From: Solanum dulcamara
Taxonomy: Eukaryota; Streptophyta; Magnoliopsida; Solanales; Solanaceae
NCBI RefSeq assembly: GCF_947179165.1
Contig: NC_077239.1
Span: 2,046,001-2,110,000 of the forward strand
DNA: 64,000 nucleotides
Direction of reading: 5' to 3'
A program made the translations under genes and the position numbers. The notes beneath the pieces were generated by a model that worked only from the letters and a program-made list of their open reading frames with translations, was not told the DNA's origin and did no database searches. Shown here in pieces: positions 48,301 through 59,201 of the stretch; the first letter of the stretch is position 1, and the number at the start of each line of letters is the position of its first letter.

Positions 48301-50469
48301 TTTCGCAGTTGACTGGTTGTGGTAGCTACTCCTATCTATTTCATATCATCCTCAAGATAATATATGTTCTTTTTTCTGTTTGCACTCCTTAATTTTACCT
48401 TTTTTTTCGACAGTTTTTCCTTTCTTACAAAGTCTATATTTTTTTTTTTGGGGGGGGGGGGGGCAGTTTAAGATTTACAGTCTATTTTCCATGAATCGAG
48501 TTTCATAGCTTGTTTGACTGTCTAGATTTCATGTTTGATCTATAGGATATGTTATAACTATTCCTACAGGCTAACACACTGGATATTCTAATGTGTTAGG
48601 GAATTACACCATGCGCCACTTAATGAGGCAGAAAACCCAGAAATATTTGCGAGTGTAGGAGCTGATGACGCTGTACGTGTGTTTATCGAGAATAAGGACA
48701 ATGAGGTATTGGAAAATCTTCTATATCCTTAACACCGTTTAGTACTTCAGGTGCTAATTGTGTTGAGTATAATGTCAATACTGTAGCTGATCAATTCCGG
48801 CGAGCCTTTCAAACTAGTACTATTAGTAATTGGTAAAAAAAAATCTTCAATAAACAATGATCTTTCGATCAAGTTTTGAGATCCGTACTCCAGAACCCAC
48901 CTCCTATTAACCCAAATTTCTTATGGGAGCTGGAAAAACTGCCCCAGACTTCACGATATAAAAAAAATAGAAAAAAATAAAGAAAGAGAAGATTACAGTA
49001 ATATCAGAATTAACTGCTTAGGACAGAGGCCAATCTAGGATTTAAGCCGGTTTCAACCTTTAACATTCTCAGCAGTGAACCCATTATATATTGAATTTAT
49101 TGGTTCATATCTACTAGTTATTGCAATTTTGATGGATATTTACACATAAATTTATGCTCCACTGAGAAAGTACTTGATTCAAATGAACGTGGTAACTTAA
49201 AGTTGCATCCTCCCATGGCTTTAGGACAGTTCTTGGATTCTGATTTTGCTCTTCTCGCCAAATCTCTCTCAACTTGAATGTCTCGTCATCAAAGTTTTTC
49301 TAAGACATATTTTTCCTTGTCAACGAGCCTCTTCTGAAGAGCTAACACTAAATAATTGATATTTCACTTCATTGTAATTTTTATTTCAATTTCTTTATTC
49401 ATATATTTGTCATTCATGTGTATAATTATTAGTCTTGGACATATTTGTGTTTTTTCTCCCTTTGCACCTTTTTTCATTAAAGCCGATGCTTTATTTGCAC
49501 TTTTCGCTTAATGTCCTAACGAAACTTAGAGCTTTTTTTGCGTGTTTTGCTATTGATAACACTGGTCTGATGACAGGTTGATGAACTTACATTTAAACTA
49601 CTTTTGAAGAAGGAGAAGGCTCATGAAATGAACGTAAATTCTCTGAAATGTCACGCTGGGGTAAGTCACTGGAATACCACAGTAATAGGATTTTGACATT
49701 TTTACTGGTTCATCTGTCATTGCTTTAAACTCTGCAATCAGTATGCTGCAAAGATGCTTTTCACTTTGCGCAGAAGCTGAGATCACCTGGAAACTTCTGA
49801 GTGTGTTGGATTCCGGATTTAAGTTTTATGGGTTCAACATTTAAGGTTCTTAGTTAGACCTCAGTTTCTGTTGACAGATGTGTAATAATCTATGCTACTT
49901 GGACCATCCAAAAATATTTCCTCACCTGTGCCACATTCTCCAAAAATGCATAGTTTTTGGACAATCCAACACACTCCTCGCGAAATTTTTGAAGAGTCTG
50001 AGCAACATAGGTGATAGGATAGGTGTGTCAAATTTGACAAATGGAGCTGTGGACAACAAATATGTTAAGACATTGCAATGATTGTTGTATGGTTTATCAA
50101 GGAGGCGAAATGTTTATCTTCTGTTATATTATCAAATACTCAGTCGTGTTGTTTTATATCGAAGATTAGAAGAGTGGATTCACTCTATTATGCTTGCTAC
50201 CTTTAGTTTGATCAGTATCTGTCTTAATTCGACTATTTTTTTTTCTTCAGCAAATTGCTCGAGGCCTGTGTTTGCATAATTTGAGTTTCTCCTCTATTTC
50301 CCCAACAAAATCGGAAACAAGATTGATTTTTGGTCAAATAAATTTTGAAATATGTTTACTTTCTTCTGTCAAAACCTTGCAGGATAAAAGGTTTTTGGCG
50401 TCAGCCAGTGATGATGGAACAGAGAAGATATGGGAGTTCGTTTGCCCTTCGCCTCAGTGGCAGGGCTAG
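45378..50469 (+). CDS. CIA1/CIAO1-like WD40 protein with internal deletion; possibly a decaying paralogue
   Basis: Eight exons join with consistent phases into 256 residues: 45378-45572, 46752-46913, 47174-47199, 47269-47325, 48268-48321, 48600-48705, 49577-49660 and 50383-50469 (TAG). Sequence matches the cytosolic Fe-S assembly WD40 protein CIA1 (CIAO1): EGHTGKVLGVVW...DKTIRIWEQ, VRSCAWSPGGCKLLAAACS...AIWK, GHQNEVRSV, DDLTMEIW, CTLSGYHD, DDAVRVF, LLLKKEKAHEMNVNSL, FLASASDDGTEKIWEF. Normal CIA1 is about 350 residues with seven blades. Here the stretch from mid-blade 3 to about blade 5 is missing, so exon 3 is only 26 bp and GHQNEVRSV jumps to DDLTMEIW. A complete propeller cannot form, so ordinary CIA function is doubtful. 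It may be a pseudogene that happens to stay open, or a short expressed paralogue. Introns carry MITEs, a TRIM and retroposon tails. Confidence 0.7.
45824..46012. mobile_element. hAT-type MITE, 189 bp, in CIA1-like intron 1
   Basis: Ends CAGTGGCGGACCCAAG and (reverse complement) CAGGGGCGGATCTAGC, with a perfect 8-bp target duplication AGTAAGGG at 45816-45823 and 46013-46020. The interior has inverted GAAGGGGGTTCG blocks. Confidence 0.87.
46169..46488 (+). mobile_element. TRIM (terminal-repeat retrotransposon in miniature), 320 bp
   Basis: Two degenerate direct repeats of about 124 bp (46169-46292 and 46366-46488) share GTTAAARTGGGTTAG, TTGGARAAT, TGATATGCTT-like and TTGAGTTAG, and end TTTAACA. 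Between them are 73 bp. They begin with TTATATTAGAGC, a decayed form of the initiator-Met primer site TGGTATCAGAGC, and end with the polypurine tract GTGAAGAGGGG just before the right LTR. Flanking ATTTT (46164-46168 and 46489-46493) is the target duplication. It has no coding capacity. Confidence 0.8.
47326..48267 (+). other. CIA1-like intron 4
   Basis: Contains a C-rich run at 47538-47560 and a retroposon tail fragment at 48091-48215, annotated separately. No further exon was found here. Confidence 0.55.
48091..48215 (+). mobile_element. RTE/TS-type retroposon tail fragment
   Basis: AGAGGGTCAATTGGAAACAA, GGTAAGGTCTGCATACACTC, GAGACTCCACTTTGTAGGA and AATGGGTATGTTGTTAT mirror the tail module at 1680-1798. 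5'-truncated. TAATTACTATGTTTTCC at 48206-48222 resembles AATTACTATGTTTTCC at 48080-48095 and is a likely target duplication of about 16 bp. Confidence 0.72.
49024..49217. mobile_element. Degenerate hAT-type MITE in CIA1-like intron 6
   Basis: Starts CAGAGGCCAATCTAGG and has the familiar interior AGCAGTGAACCCATTATAT...GGTTCATATCTACTA and TTACACATAAATTTATGCTC. It ends GTTGCATCCTCCCATG. Near-matching 8-bp flanks GCTTAGGA and CTTTAGGA suggest a decayed target duplication. Confidence 0.6.
49890..50011. mobile_element. Foldback MITE, TATGTTGCTCGGACTC family, copy C
   Basis: Left CTATGCTACTTGGACC, right GAAGAGTCTGAGCAACATAG, centre CACATTCTCCAAAAATGCATAGTTTTTGGACAATCC-like palindrome. Lies in the last intron of the CIA1-like gene. 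Confidence 0.8.
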
Positions 50470-50749
50470 ACTTTTGTTCAAGTGGGTTCGAATTACAAAG
50501 AACCAGGATGACAATTGATAATAGTAATAATCATCATTTTTTCTTCTTTTTATTCTCATTATATCCATAAAAAGTTGTTTTGAGGTGATATTTCTAATGT
50601 AACGTATACTCTATTAAGTTTTTATCTACTAAGAAAATTTTCCACATATTTTCAATTTAGCATGTTACTTATTACTCTTAGATATAACAATTAAGCTGTA
50701 GCAATTTCGATAAATCATATATAAATTAAAAAATAATTTAGTAAAATAA

Positions 50750-51000
50750 TAATCCCTCTGTTTTAATTTGTTTAACATACTTTCTTTTATAGTCTGTTTT
50801 AAAAAAGAATGTCCCTTTCCTTTTTAGCAATTTTTAAATTTCAATTTTCCTCATGTCATGTTCAAAACAATAAGATTAATTGATACATGTGACATATCTT
50901 TGATTTTAGACCACAAAATTCAAAAAAAAAATCTTCAATATATTAAAGTACGTGTCAAGTCATAAAATGTCACTCAATTAGATGAAGTAAATAAATAAAA
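50750..51000. mobile_element. Possible degenerate Stowaway-like MITE
   Basis: The left end TAATCCCTCTGTTTTAATTTG resembles the CTCCCTCYGTTTCAATTTG ends of plant Stowaway elements, and the interior TAACATACTTTCTTTTATAGTCTG is familiar from them. The right end is not preserved, so this is tentative. Confidence 0.4.
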
Positions 51001-51193
51001 ATACACTCACCTATCTTTCGTGTATAGTAAATAAAAAGGAAATATAATACACAACTTTGTATATTATAAAAAAATTAAACTAAGTACTATTTGAAAACTA
51101 TAAATATATAGCCTAAATTATTGACAATTTAAAATAATTCTCAAATACGAAACTTAAAAAGAAATTTGAACTGATAAATTAAAAATTACTTCT

Positions 51194-53390
51194 ACAATAA
51201 AACCTCAATAAAGTAATATTCGATAAAGTAATAATCTCGCTATATGAATATTTTTCTCCGGTCCTAACTTGGATCAGTTATATTAAAGTAATATTCTCGC
51301 TAAATGCATTACATAATAATTAAAAATAAAGTATCAAAGGCCCAAAAAAAATATAAAGTAATAATTACTAGAATACATCAAGAATTTATATATTTTTAAT
51401 CATTCAATAATCCTAGACCAATAACTATTTCTTTTTAAAATATAATTTTTATAGTTGATTGTTTTTTCTTCCCACCAAAACCAAAATTAATCTCATCCTT
51501 AACTTTTTGTCACGACCCAAAATGGGTCGTGAGTGGCACCATTTTTGATAGGGCAAGTTCAAGATTATGGATTTCATGGCCTCAGGATTTCAGACCATAT
51601 CACAACAACATATCAACCATCCAAACCACAACAATTAAATGCGTAATAAACTTCACACATTACTCAATGAATATCAATCATTATTAAGAGTCTATCTATG
51701 ATATAGAATAAAAAAACCATAACCTACCTCAACCGAAGAACCGAAGTAAAGCAAGCTAATCAACAATGTCTTTCCCCTTCTTCAATGCCTCAGATCAATC
51801 TCAATCTATCAAATATATAATATTTATAAGTAAACTAATCTGTAAACACCAATATTATATATATGTTTAACCTAGACCCAATAACTCACTCAATTCTATA
51901 AACACGTTCCTAATCTTGATGTCACTTAACATGTTAACTCCCATATTTTCTCAATTTCAAAACTAGGGTTAAACCTCAATTAAATTAAATAATCACTTTA
52001 AAATTTGAGCCTTTCGTAACGCTTCCGAATGATCAAAATATGTTCAAATACATAATCTTCATAAGAATACGAATCCAATGACACCCATATTGCTATATTT
52101 ATTTTCAAATAAAAAAATTGGGTCAAAAAGTCATCCCGAGTCATTGAAGTCAAATCTGAAAATTTCTTTCCGAATATGTTCACTCATGATAAAATAAACT
52201 CACATGTCAAATTTCAGCTAAAATGGATCGTTATTCGATCCCCAAATTAAGATTTTATGTAAAGAATCCTAAAGTCATATTTTCTTATTTCAGCGTTATC
52301 TCTCCACCAATATACCCTAAAAATATGTTCATAATCACATAAAAATCTAATGGAAAGGATGAGAATAATTACCTTGACGCTTTGGAATGAAAATTCCTAT
52401 TTTTCTCTTCTCTTTTATTTTTCTTTTCCCCTTTCTTTTCTTTCTTCCTCCGTATTTTTTTTTCTTCTTCTAGTTTCTACGTTTTCTGGTTTTCTCGTTA
52501 CATCTGATGGCTTAATGCCATCAGATTTTATATATATAATATTTATTATTTTTTTTTGTTTCTTCTTTTTCTTTTCTGAATCAAAATCAATAAACCTTAT
52601 CCTTTTGCTTTAATAATTGGTATAGAATGTTAAGTAAAATACCAACTTAGCCCACTAATTAAATTAGTTATTTAAATTTACCCCTCAACTAAATAAATAT
52701 AGTTATCGAATAGTCTAAAATACTCATAAAAATATACGGAATGCGTCTTTTATGAAATAAAAAGCTCTATTTATCAAAACTACATAATGGATCGTTACAC
52801 TTTTTGAAGAGCGAACACAATTTACGGAATCTCATTTGACAAATACTCTGTCGACCTTTTCAGAGTGTGCGATATTATTGATTGACTAATAGTCAAATCA
52901 AACTTTTGTTTCACTCATGCTTGCAAATCTTTTTGGCTAATAGTTGGATTCTCCTTCTTATGCTCACATATTGCGTTTCTTATTTTATTGGTTAAAGATG
53001 ATTTTTGTACGTCTTTCAAATGATGAGAAGACATTATACTTGGATTATAATTTTTAAACATCTAGCTTTTTTCTTTTATAGTTAACATAAAATCTCTTAA
53101 TATTCTATATACATAAATACAATTAGAAACATTAAACTTCACTAAATTCGTTTAGCTTTCCTATATTTAAATAATAAATATGCAAAGACTACACTTTTTA
53201 GTTTCCTAAATTTAAACTTTTGAAATTCTTGATTCAAATATTTTTTTTCTTTCTTATGGCACATACTGCAAAATACTCTCTAAAATAATAAATATTTATT
53301 TATTTATTTTATCGATAAATTAATAATCTCGAGAAATAAATTTTTTTTCGATCCCAAATATTTATATTTATAGAGGTTTTACTATATTGT
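51194..53390. mobile_element. Inverted-repeat element, 2.2 kb, hosting a nested solo LTR
   Basis: The left end ACAATAAAACCTCAATAAAG is mirrored at the right by the reverse complement ACAATATAGTAAAACCTCTATAAA. Both arms carry TCGATAAA and AATAATCTCG stretches. Without the nested LTR (51508-52799) the element would be about 0.9 kb. No coding sequence. The target duplication is unclear and the superfamily is not assigned. Confidence 0.5.
51508..52799 (+). mobile_element. Solo LTR, 1292 bp, nested
   Basis: Starts TGTCACGACCCAAAATGGG and ends ATGGATCGTTACA, with a 5-bp target duplication CTTTT (51503-51507 and 52800-52804). The TGTCACGACCC start is typical of a Solanaceae LTR group. No internal ORF. 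Confidence 0.78.
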
Positions 53391-53425
53391 TATTATAGTC
53401 AGTCCTGAACTATCTAGTTTTTGCG

Positions 53426-53655
53426 AATTTCACACTTCAACTATCTATTACTCCTTTTTTTTTATTTGAACTATCCTCATCTATATATTAAAACACGTTT
53501 CAACTATGGTTGTTCCCTATTTCTACCTGAACGATAGTGATAGTTCAGGCAGGAATAAGGAATAACTGATAGTTGAGGTGTGTTTTTAATATATAATATG
53601 TTGATAGGTCAAGTAATACAAAAAAACAACTGATAATTAAAGCATGGAACTCATG
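53426..53655. mobile_element. Foldback MITE, GTTTCACACCCCAATTATTA family, copy 2
   Basis: Shares with the copy at 42838-43081 the internal order ACCTGAACKATRGYGAT, AATAACTGATAGTTGAGGTGTGTTTTTAATATA and degenerate TTTCACACTTCAACTA ends. More diverged than copy 1. Confidence 0.55.
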
Positions 53656-54587
53656 AAAAAATAATATTTCGATATCTTTTTGATCATTAACTTTAGCAAG
53701 AATAAATCTGCAAATTTCTAAATAAAATAAAGATGGGTCCATCTTTTTTTGGGTGGATTCTTTATTACTGTATGATATTCTTATGCATGCATGTTGTATA
53801 ACAAGTTGTACTGTAGCATCATGGATGCATCTCTCAAGCAGCCATATTATGTGATCTATGTTACATGTTGAAATTCTGTTTTGGCTTTTTCTAACCTTCT
53901 TTGCTTCTTAATAATTTTAGTTTTTCACTCGATGTTTCCACCTCTTTTTGGGATCGACTCTAAATTTATATTGTAAAATTTTATTTTGAAAGTAGAGTGT
54001 TCTAGATCAGTGACAAATTCAAAAAATTTATCCTGAGAAGTCAATAAGATTATACATCTTTCAAGGAGATTCAACATATAATATGTATACATAAAGAAAT
54101 TAACGTATCTACATAGTATAATTTTCCAAGTTAGCTCTTATTAATATTTCCTTATCCTTATATTTACTTTAAAAAGGGAAAAAAAGACATTAGTTACTAT
54201 TATTTTGGAATTTCAATTTTTTACTAGTGCAATTCCATAGCAATATCATGGAGTTTTCATGACATTAAGTTAATACTATTATTCCATATTTGATGGTAAA
54301 TGAGTTCTAAAAATAATTTAAACAGTAATGAGATCACAAACACATATTTTAATGAATTGAAGACAAAACAATATCACACAGATCGAAATAAGAATACCTA
54401 TAATTCAGGGAACAAAAGTGCTATTATCCCAACCATTAACATATGTATTTCTTCAATGTATTAACATGGAAACACACAATTATTATGATACTAAATATTA
54501 AAACAGTTCAATTAAAGATAAAAAAAAAAAGAGAAATCAGAATTTATTTATTTTTAAAAAAAACTCATCTTTTTTTGGAGCATAATT
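53656..54587. other. Intergenic DNA downstream of the BIC-like gene
   Basis: AT-rich, no gene or defined repeat seen. It should include the BIC 3'UTR at its right end. Confidence 0.5.
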
Positions 54588-55043
54588 TCAATAGCTATTT
54601 TCAATTCTCAATCTGCAAGATGAATTTCTTCTTCTTCTTTCTTCAACCAAAGCAGCTTTAGCTGACATTATATTATTATTATTCATCAATTTTGAATCAA
54701 ATGCACTACAATCAATCCAATCATTGAGTAATTCCTCTTGTCCCCAAATTTCTGGTATCCATACATGTCCTGCCACTTCAATTCTATGTCTCTTCAATCT
54801 CTCACGTCCATTATCTTCCGCCCTCATCGACCCGCCCTCGGTATGCGTGCTGGCATGCCCCACGTGCACCATGATGTTAGTTCGCGTATCGTTGAATTTT
54901 TCTTGATCGTGCTTGACCGTGACATTATTTTTCTTGGCTAGTAAATTACTAGGCCTCGTTGAATCGAGCTTGTCACCGTTAGGGTCAGGACGTCTCGGGG
55001 ATTGTATCGAAAATTTTGATGAACTTTCTCGTTTGTTCGTCAT
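54588..55043 (-). CDS. BIC1: BIC-type protein, blue-light inhibitor of cryptochromes
   Basis: Single-exon 151-residue protein. The C-terminal half carries the conserved BIC block: [38 protein letters not shown] and [12 protein letters not shown]. The N-terminal half (Ser/Pro/Asn-rich) is not conserved. BIC proteins bind photoactivated CRY2 and block its dimerisation in the nucleus, and their transcription is itself light-induced, giving feedback. Start: the ATG at 55043. The frame stays open upstream to a TTG at 55181, but that is not an ATG and sits in a hairpin leader. BIC1 versus BIC2 cannot be decided here. Confidence 0.93.
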   Translation of the reverse strand: MTNKRESSSKFSIQSPRRPDPNGDKLDSTRPSNLLAKKNNVTVKHDQEKFNDTRTNIMVHVGHASTHTEGGSMRAEDNGRERLKRHRIEVAGHVWIPEIWGQEELLNDWIDCSAFDSKLMNNNNIMSAKAALVEERRRRNSSCRLRIENSY

Positions 55044-55108
55044 AATGAATGAATTTTTATTCGTGGTGATAATAGTGATGATAGTGATGATGTTCGTCTT
55101 TGAAGCAA

Positions 55109-55258
55109 ATTGCTGAAGGGAGAAAGGATAGTTTTTTTTTTTTTTGGCTAGTCTCCAAACTATAGCGTTGGAGCTAGCCAAGAGAGGGTGTTATTGAAGG
55201 GAGAAATGATGATTTTATTTTGGTCTCCAAACTATAGTGTAAAAGAGAGAATATATTC
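55109..55258 (-). promoter_or_regulatory. Duplicated leader/promoter segment of the BIC gene with a strong hairpin
   Basis: TGAAGGGAGAAA...CTCCAAACTATAG occurs twice (about 55112-55165 and 55194-55237). The inner copy gains an inverted partner, so 55146-55179 can fold as GGCTAG-t-CTCCAA with TTGGAG-CTAGCC around a 9-base loop. An ATATATTC box at 55251-55258 and TATATG at about 55279 are TATA candidates for the minus-strand transcript. Confidence 0.6.
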
Positions 55259-55610
55259 CTGTGTTGGGAAACTATGCAATATATGTCATATGAGGGGATT
55301 TATTAGTATTAATATTTTTTGTGGGGGGTAAGGAGCAAAGATTTGTAATTAATATTGTGTGTAGGGGAAAGGGCCAAAGATTTGTAATTTGGGGTGGGAT
55401 GATAGATCATTTTGGATTTTTCGTTTGATGTATGACATGTACATTGAAATTCGACTGATCAATTTAAATTTATACTGTATAGAATTCATTTTTATTAGTG
55501 ATACCTTCAATAAAAAAAAATTCATATTTAAAATTTAAATACGAAATTTCTAATTATAATATCATGACCATAAAATGTGTATTTTTTTTTGTATGGATAG
55601 TGAAAATAGT

Positions 55611-55985
55611 CAGAGGCGGATTCAAGATTTTGAATCTCTGGGTGCCATGCTGCTTTAAATAGTAACATATAACAAAAATTCTAACGTAGAGCAAGATAAT
55701 ATTTTAATATTTATTAGCAAATTTACATACAAAATTTAGACTTGTTCTATTGGTTTAATTAAGATTTTACTTACAAGAGGTGGGTTCTAGTCTCCTTATT
55801 CGCAATTCTTTTTACAATAAATTCGCAACCTTGAATGATAAAAAAAATAGGTTTTAAGAAAATAAACCCCACAACAGGATTTGAACTTGCATTTCTATGG
55901 TGATAAACTTAAATTTTAACCACTGACACTACAAAACTCATTATTTCTATGAGTGTCATGTTTAATATTTATATTTTTTTTATAA

Positions 55986-56027
<42 letters not shown>

Positions 56028-56085
56028 TCAATCGAAACTAAGTGATGGCATGACATCCCCTCCGTGCTATGTAAATTCGCCCATG
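55611..56085. mobile_element. Degenerate hAT-type element, 475 bp
   Basis: Left CAGAGGCGGATTCAAG, right (reverse complement) CATGGGCGAATTTACA. Flanks AAAATAGT (55603-55610) and AGAATAGT (56086-56093) are a 7-of-8 target duplication. Inside, 55862-55935 on the minus strand has a B-box-like AAGTTCAAATCC and A-box-like TAGTGTCAGTGG, so a SINE relic may be nested. A (TA)16 run lies at 55991-56022. Confidence 0.6.
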
Positions 56086-56244
56086 AGAATAGTACTTGTC
56101 TTTTGTGCGGAGATTTTGATGCTCAAATTTGTGTGGTTAACTTCAAAGCTTTTCTTTTAAAAAAATGTACTATTTACCATAAAGAAAATGGACAAAGATA
56201 GGCCTCTTATTAAACAACCAAGAGGCATACATTAATTGGTCAGT

Positions 56245-56900
56245 GGATTTTTAGAGGATTCTGAGGTTTATATTGATTTTTGAGCAGAGGTAGGGTAGCG
56301 TTGTAGTGCGTTGTAGATTCTTAATTCGAGTGGAGAATATAGTTAATAACTAAGCTTTTTGACCAATGAAAATAGAAAATCTGATATCGTAGCAAATGTA
56401 ACTTTACAACATCGAATTTATAAAAACTAAATACTTTTATCATGAAAAATAAATTTATGTGTAGAATTTTATTATACTTGAACAGTAGATTTTTGAAGGA
56501 TTGTGAGGTCGAGGTCGATATTGATTTTTCGATGTAGGGGGTAGGGGATGGAAATGTAGAGTTATTTCTAAGTTTTTTTTTGATCAATGAAAGTATAAAA
56601 TTTGATATAGAAAACTCAAAGGTGAATACATCTTTACGACATATTCATATGAATTCAGTATTTTTAACATCAAACATAATTTTTTATATAAAAATCTATC
56701 AAATTGGATGAATGGTAAGGTTGACATTGATTTTCGAGTGGGGATGAGGAATATATAGAGTTGTTTCTAAGCTTTTTTGGCCAATGAAAGTATAGAATTT
56801 GATATCTGAGATTCCAAGGTACATGCATCTTTGTGACATCAATTCATAAAATTAAATATTTTCGATACAAAATATAAATATATTAATAAATTTATAGTAA
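56245..56900. repeat. Degenerate tandem repeat, about 210-240 bp x 3
   Basis: Recurring order: GATTTTTGAAGGATT, GAGGT-GA-ATTGATTTT, GTAGGGG, TAGAGTTRTTTCTAAG, TTTTTTGACCAATGAAA, AAATCTGATAT and ACATCKWWTTCATA. Starts near 56246, 56487 and 56702. Confidence 0.7.
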
Positions 56901-58248
56901 ATTATATTAGAATTTAAATTTTGAATTCATCGTGAAAAATATGTGGTGTGTGATTCACACTTATACGGGCTGCTTGTGTGGTAGCTGTTTCAATCATTTA
57001 ATGAGATAGAGACTAGTTTGGAAGGGGGTGTGAGCAGATATTTTTTTAATTAAAACAAATTCACTCTCCTTTTACATTTTTTTTTTTGTATAAAATAGTG
57101 TAAAAGAATTAATTATATTGTCAGTATGAATGAAAAAATCATGTTAATTTGAATTTTAAAAAAATTAAATTACATAAGTTATTTTCGAAATTTGAATTTC
57201 ATGAATTATTCTTAGAACTTAGAAACTTTTTGGACACTAACATGTTGTGGTAAAGTTCAACTTGCTAAAATTTAATTGGAGTTGTTTCGTGTTTTAATTA
57301 AAAATATGTTTTTTTATCTAAATTTATTTTTACATTAAAAATGGATACTTTTTAATTATATTTGAAATGTGTTTTAATTTTTATTGTCGGCTCAAAAATT
57401 GATCATTCCACTTTCTTTTTTTTATCTTTATATTAAGACGTAAGAGATTGAAAATATAAAAACGTCTGAGATCTTTTTAGGATTATTTTCTTCTATTAAA
57501 ATTATAGATTTTGATTTTACACTATTTCATCCTAGAGGGATTAATTATAAATTACCTATGTTTTGATTTAATCATTTGGTATTGTAGAATCAATTAGTTG
57601 ACTAATCTGAATTTATGTCACATAAGATCTATTAAGAGCGAAATATTTTTTATAAAAAAATTCTTTATTCTCAAAACTTGAAGTCAATTTAAAAAAAAAT
57701 CTAAAATGGAGAAATCTTATTCTTTCCGTCACATTCCGTGATGATAACAACTTATATTAGTTAGTGGACTGGAGATGAGTTATTGTATGGTCAAAATCAT
57801 GTTTTTATTTTCTGGAATCAATTCTACCAACTAATAATAAATAATATATTACTTGCAATAATTTCAACCTGTATTTCTTACCATCTTTTCATAAGAAAAT
57901 CATTTTTTATGGCTAATAACAATTCAAATAGACAAAAATCATCTCATAAAGATTTTTTGTTTTTCATTTATGTCATTTTATCGATCAAAAATATATGATA
58001 TAATTAAAAATAATATATGTGTCATAAAAATGATCTGTCCTTTTTTTTTGTTACATGAAAAATCATTTTTAGTAATTCACTTTGTCTGTATCAACTCAAC
58101 TAATGATTTGGCATGTGAAAATAATTATTTTTGTACCCTAAAAAACAAAAATCTTGTCATGTTAGTTTTGGTAATGTAGCAGTTTTTTGGTCTTTTCAAC
58201 TCAATTTCAATATCATAATAATGAGAAAAACTACCCAACCATGCAAGG
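56901..58248. other. Intergenic AT-rich DNA, no gene seen
   Basis: Only short AT-driven open frames. No repeat family was recognised with confidence. Confidence 0.5.
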
Positions 58249-58257
58249 TAAAATAAA

Positions 58258-59201
58258 TGTCAAATCCATTGGTGGCCCATTAAAGTTAACATCAAATTTT
58301 ATTTAGATACTTTAAGTGGACGATGTTCACTTTAGATACTTCATGTATGATTTTGCTGTACCATTTTAACACTTTTTGCTGACATGACAAAGCGAGTTGA
58401 TACACTTAACAATAGCGCATGAAAGGCTTTATTTAGTCATTTTTAATTTTATTCTCTTCTTCTTCTCCATTTCTCAAGCCACCATCTCCCACCTTTTTTT
58501 CAAGCTTAAACTCCTTCAATGGAAATTGAATTTTTTATTCAAATACGTTTTTAAGCCATTTTTTTTCTTCATTGTATTGTTTTTCTAAATCTATCATCAC
58601 CTCCCTCCACTTTTTTCGCCGGAAAAATGGATACCAACACTCATATTTTATATTTTTTCTCTCTTTATTTCTTCTTCTCACTCTTTTCTTCTCACCATTG
58701 TCATTAATTTTATCACTAACGTAAAAATTTGTTTAATTTTAATTTTTTTAGATTTGTAAGTCGCGCCCACTGTCATCTTTTTCTCCTTTCTTTTCTTTAG
58801 ATCCAATAATTATAATCATGAAAAAAAATCAGAGAAAAAATTGGGCGTTCAGGGAGGCGGTGGAAAAGTTTGGGAAGGAAGGAGGAAGGAGGTGTGGGAT
58901 AGTTGTGGTGGGGTTTTAAAATATGTATTTTTTATTATTATTGTTTATGGCTGAAATTTAGTTTTTTTCCTTTAATGTATTTTTTAAATATTATTTTGCA
59001 CTCAAATGCCACATGTTCTTTTTTAATTAGTCGTAGTGTCAGGTCATTTGCGAGTGTGTTATACACACTATATAATTTTAGCTAATTGTTAAAAAAATGT
59101 CAAAATGACACAACGGGACCCTACATAAGATGTCTAAAGTCAGTTAAGATGTCTAAGTGAAACTTGATACCAACTTTAAGAGACCACTGATGGATTTGAC
59201 C
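58258..59201. mobile_element. Mutator-like MITE, 944 bp
   Basis: Long imperfect inverted ends of about 45 bp. Left is TGTCAAATCCATTGGTGGCC; right as reverse complement is GGTCAAATCCATCAGTGGTC; both continue with TTAAAGTT and ATCAA-TTT. A perfect 9-bp target duplication TAAAATAAA (58249-58257 and 59202-59210) points to the Mutator superfamily. The interior is pyrimidine-rich and non-coding. Confidence 0.78.

Noticed and set aside
48323..48325. In-frame TAG after DWLW suggesting a nonsense pseudogene
   Set aside because: The exon can end at 48321 before GTAGCT, and the next exon completes the Trp codon in phase, so the stop lies in the intron.
55044..55181. Longer BIC protein starting at 55181
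   Set aside because: The codon is TTG, the extra residues (poly-Lys, Ile/Thr repeats) are low-complexity, and the segment is a duplicated hairpin leader.
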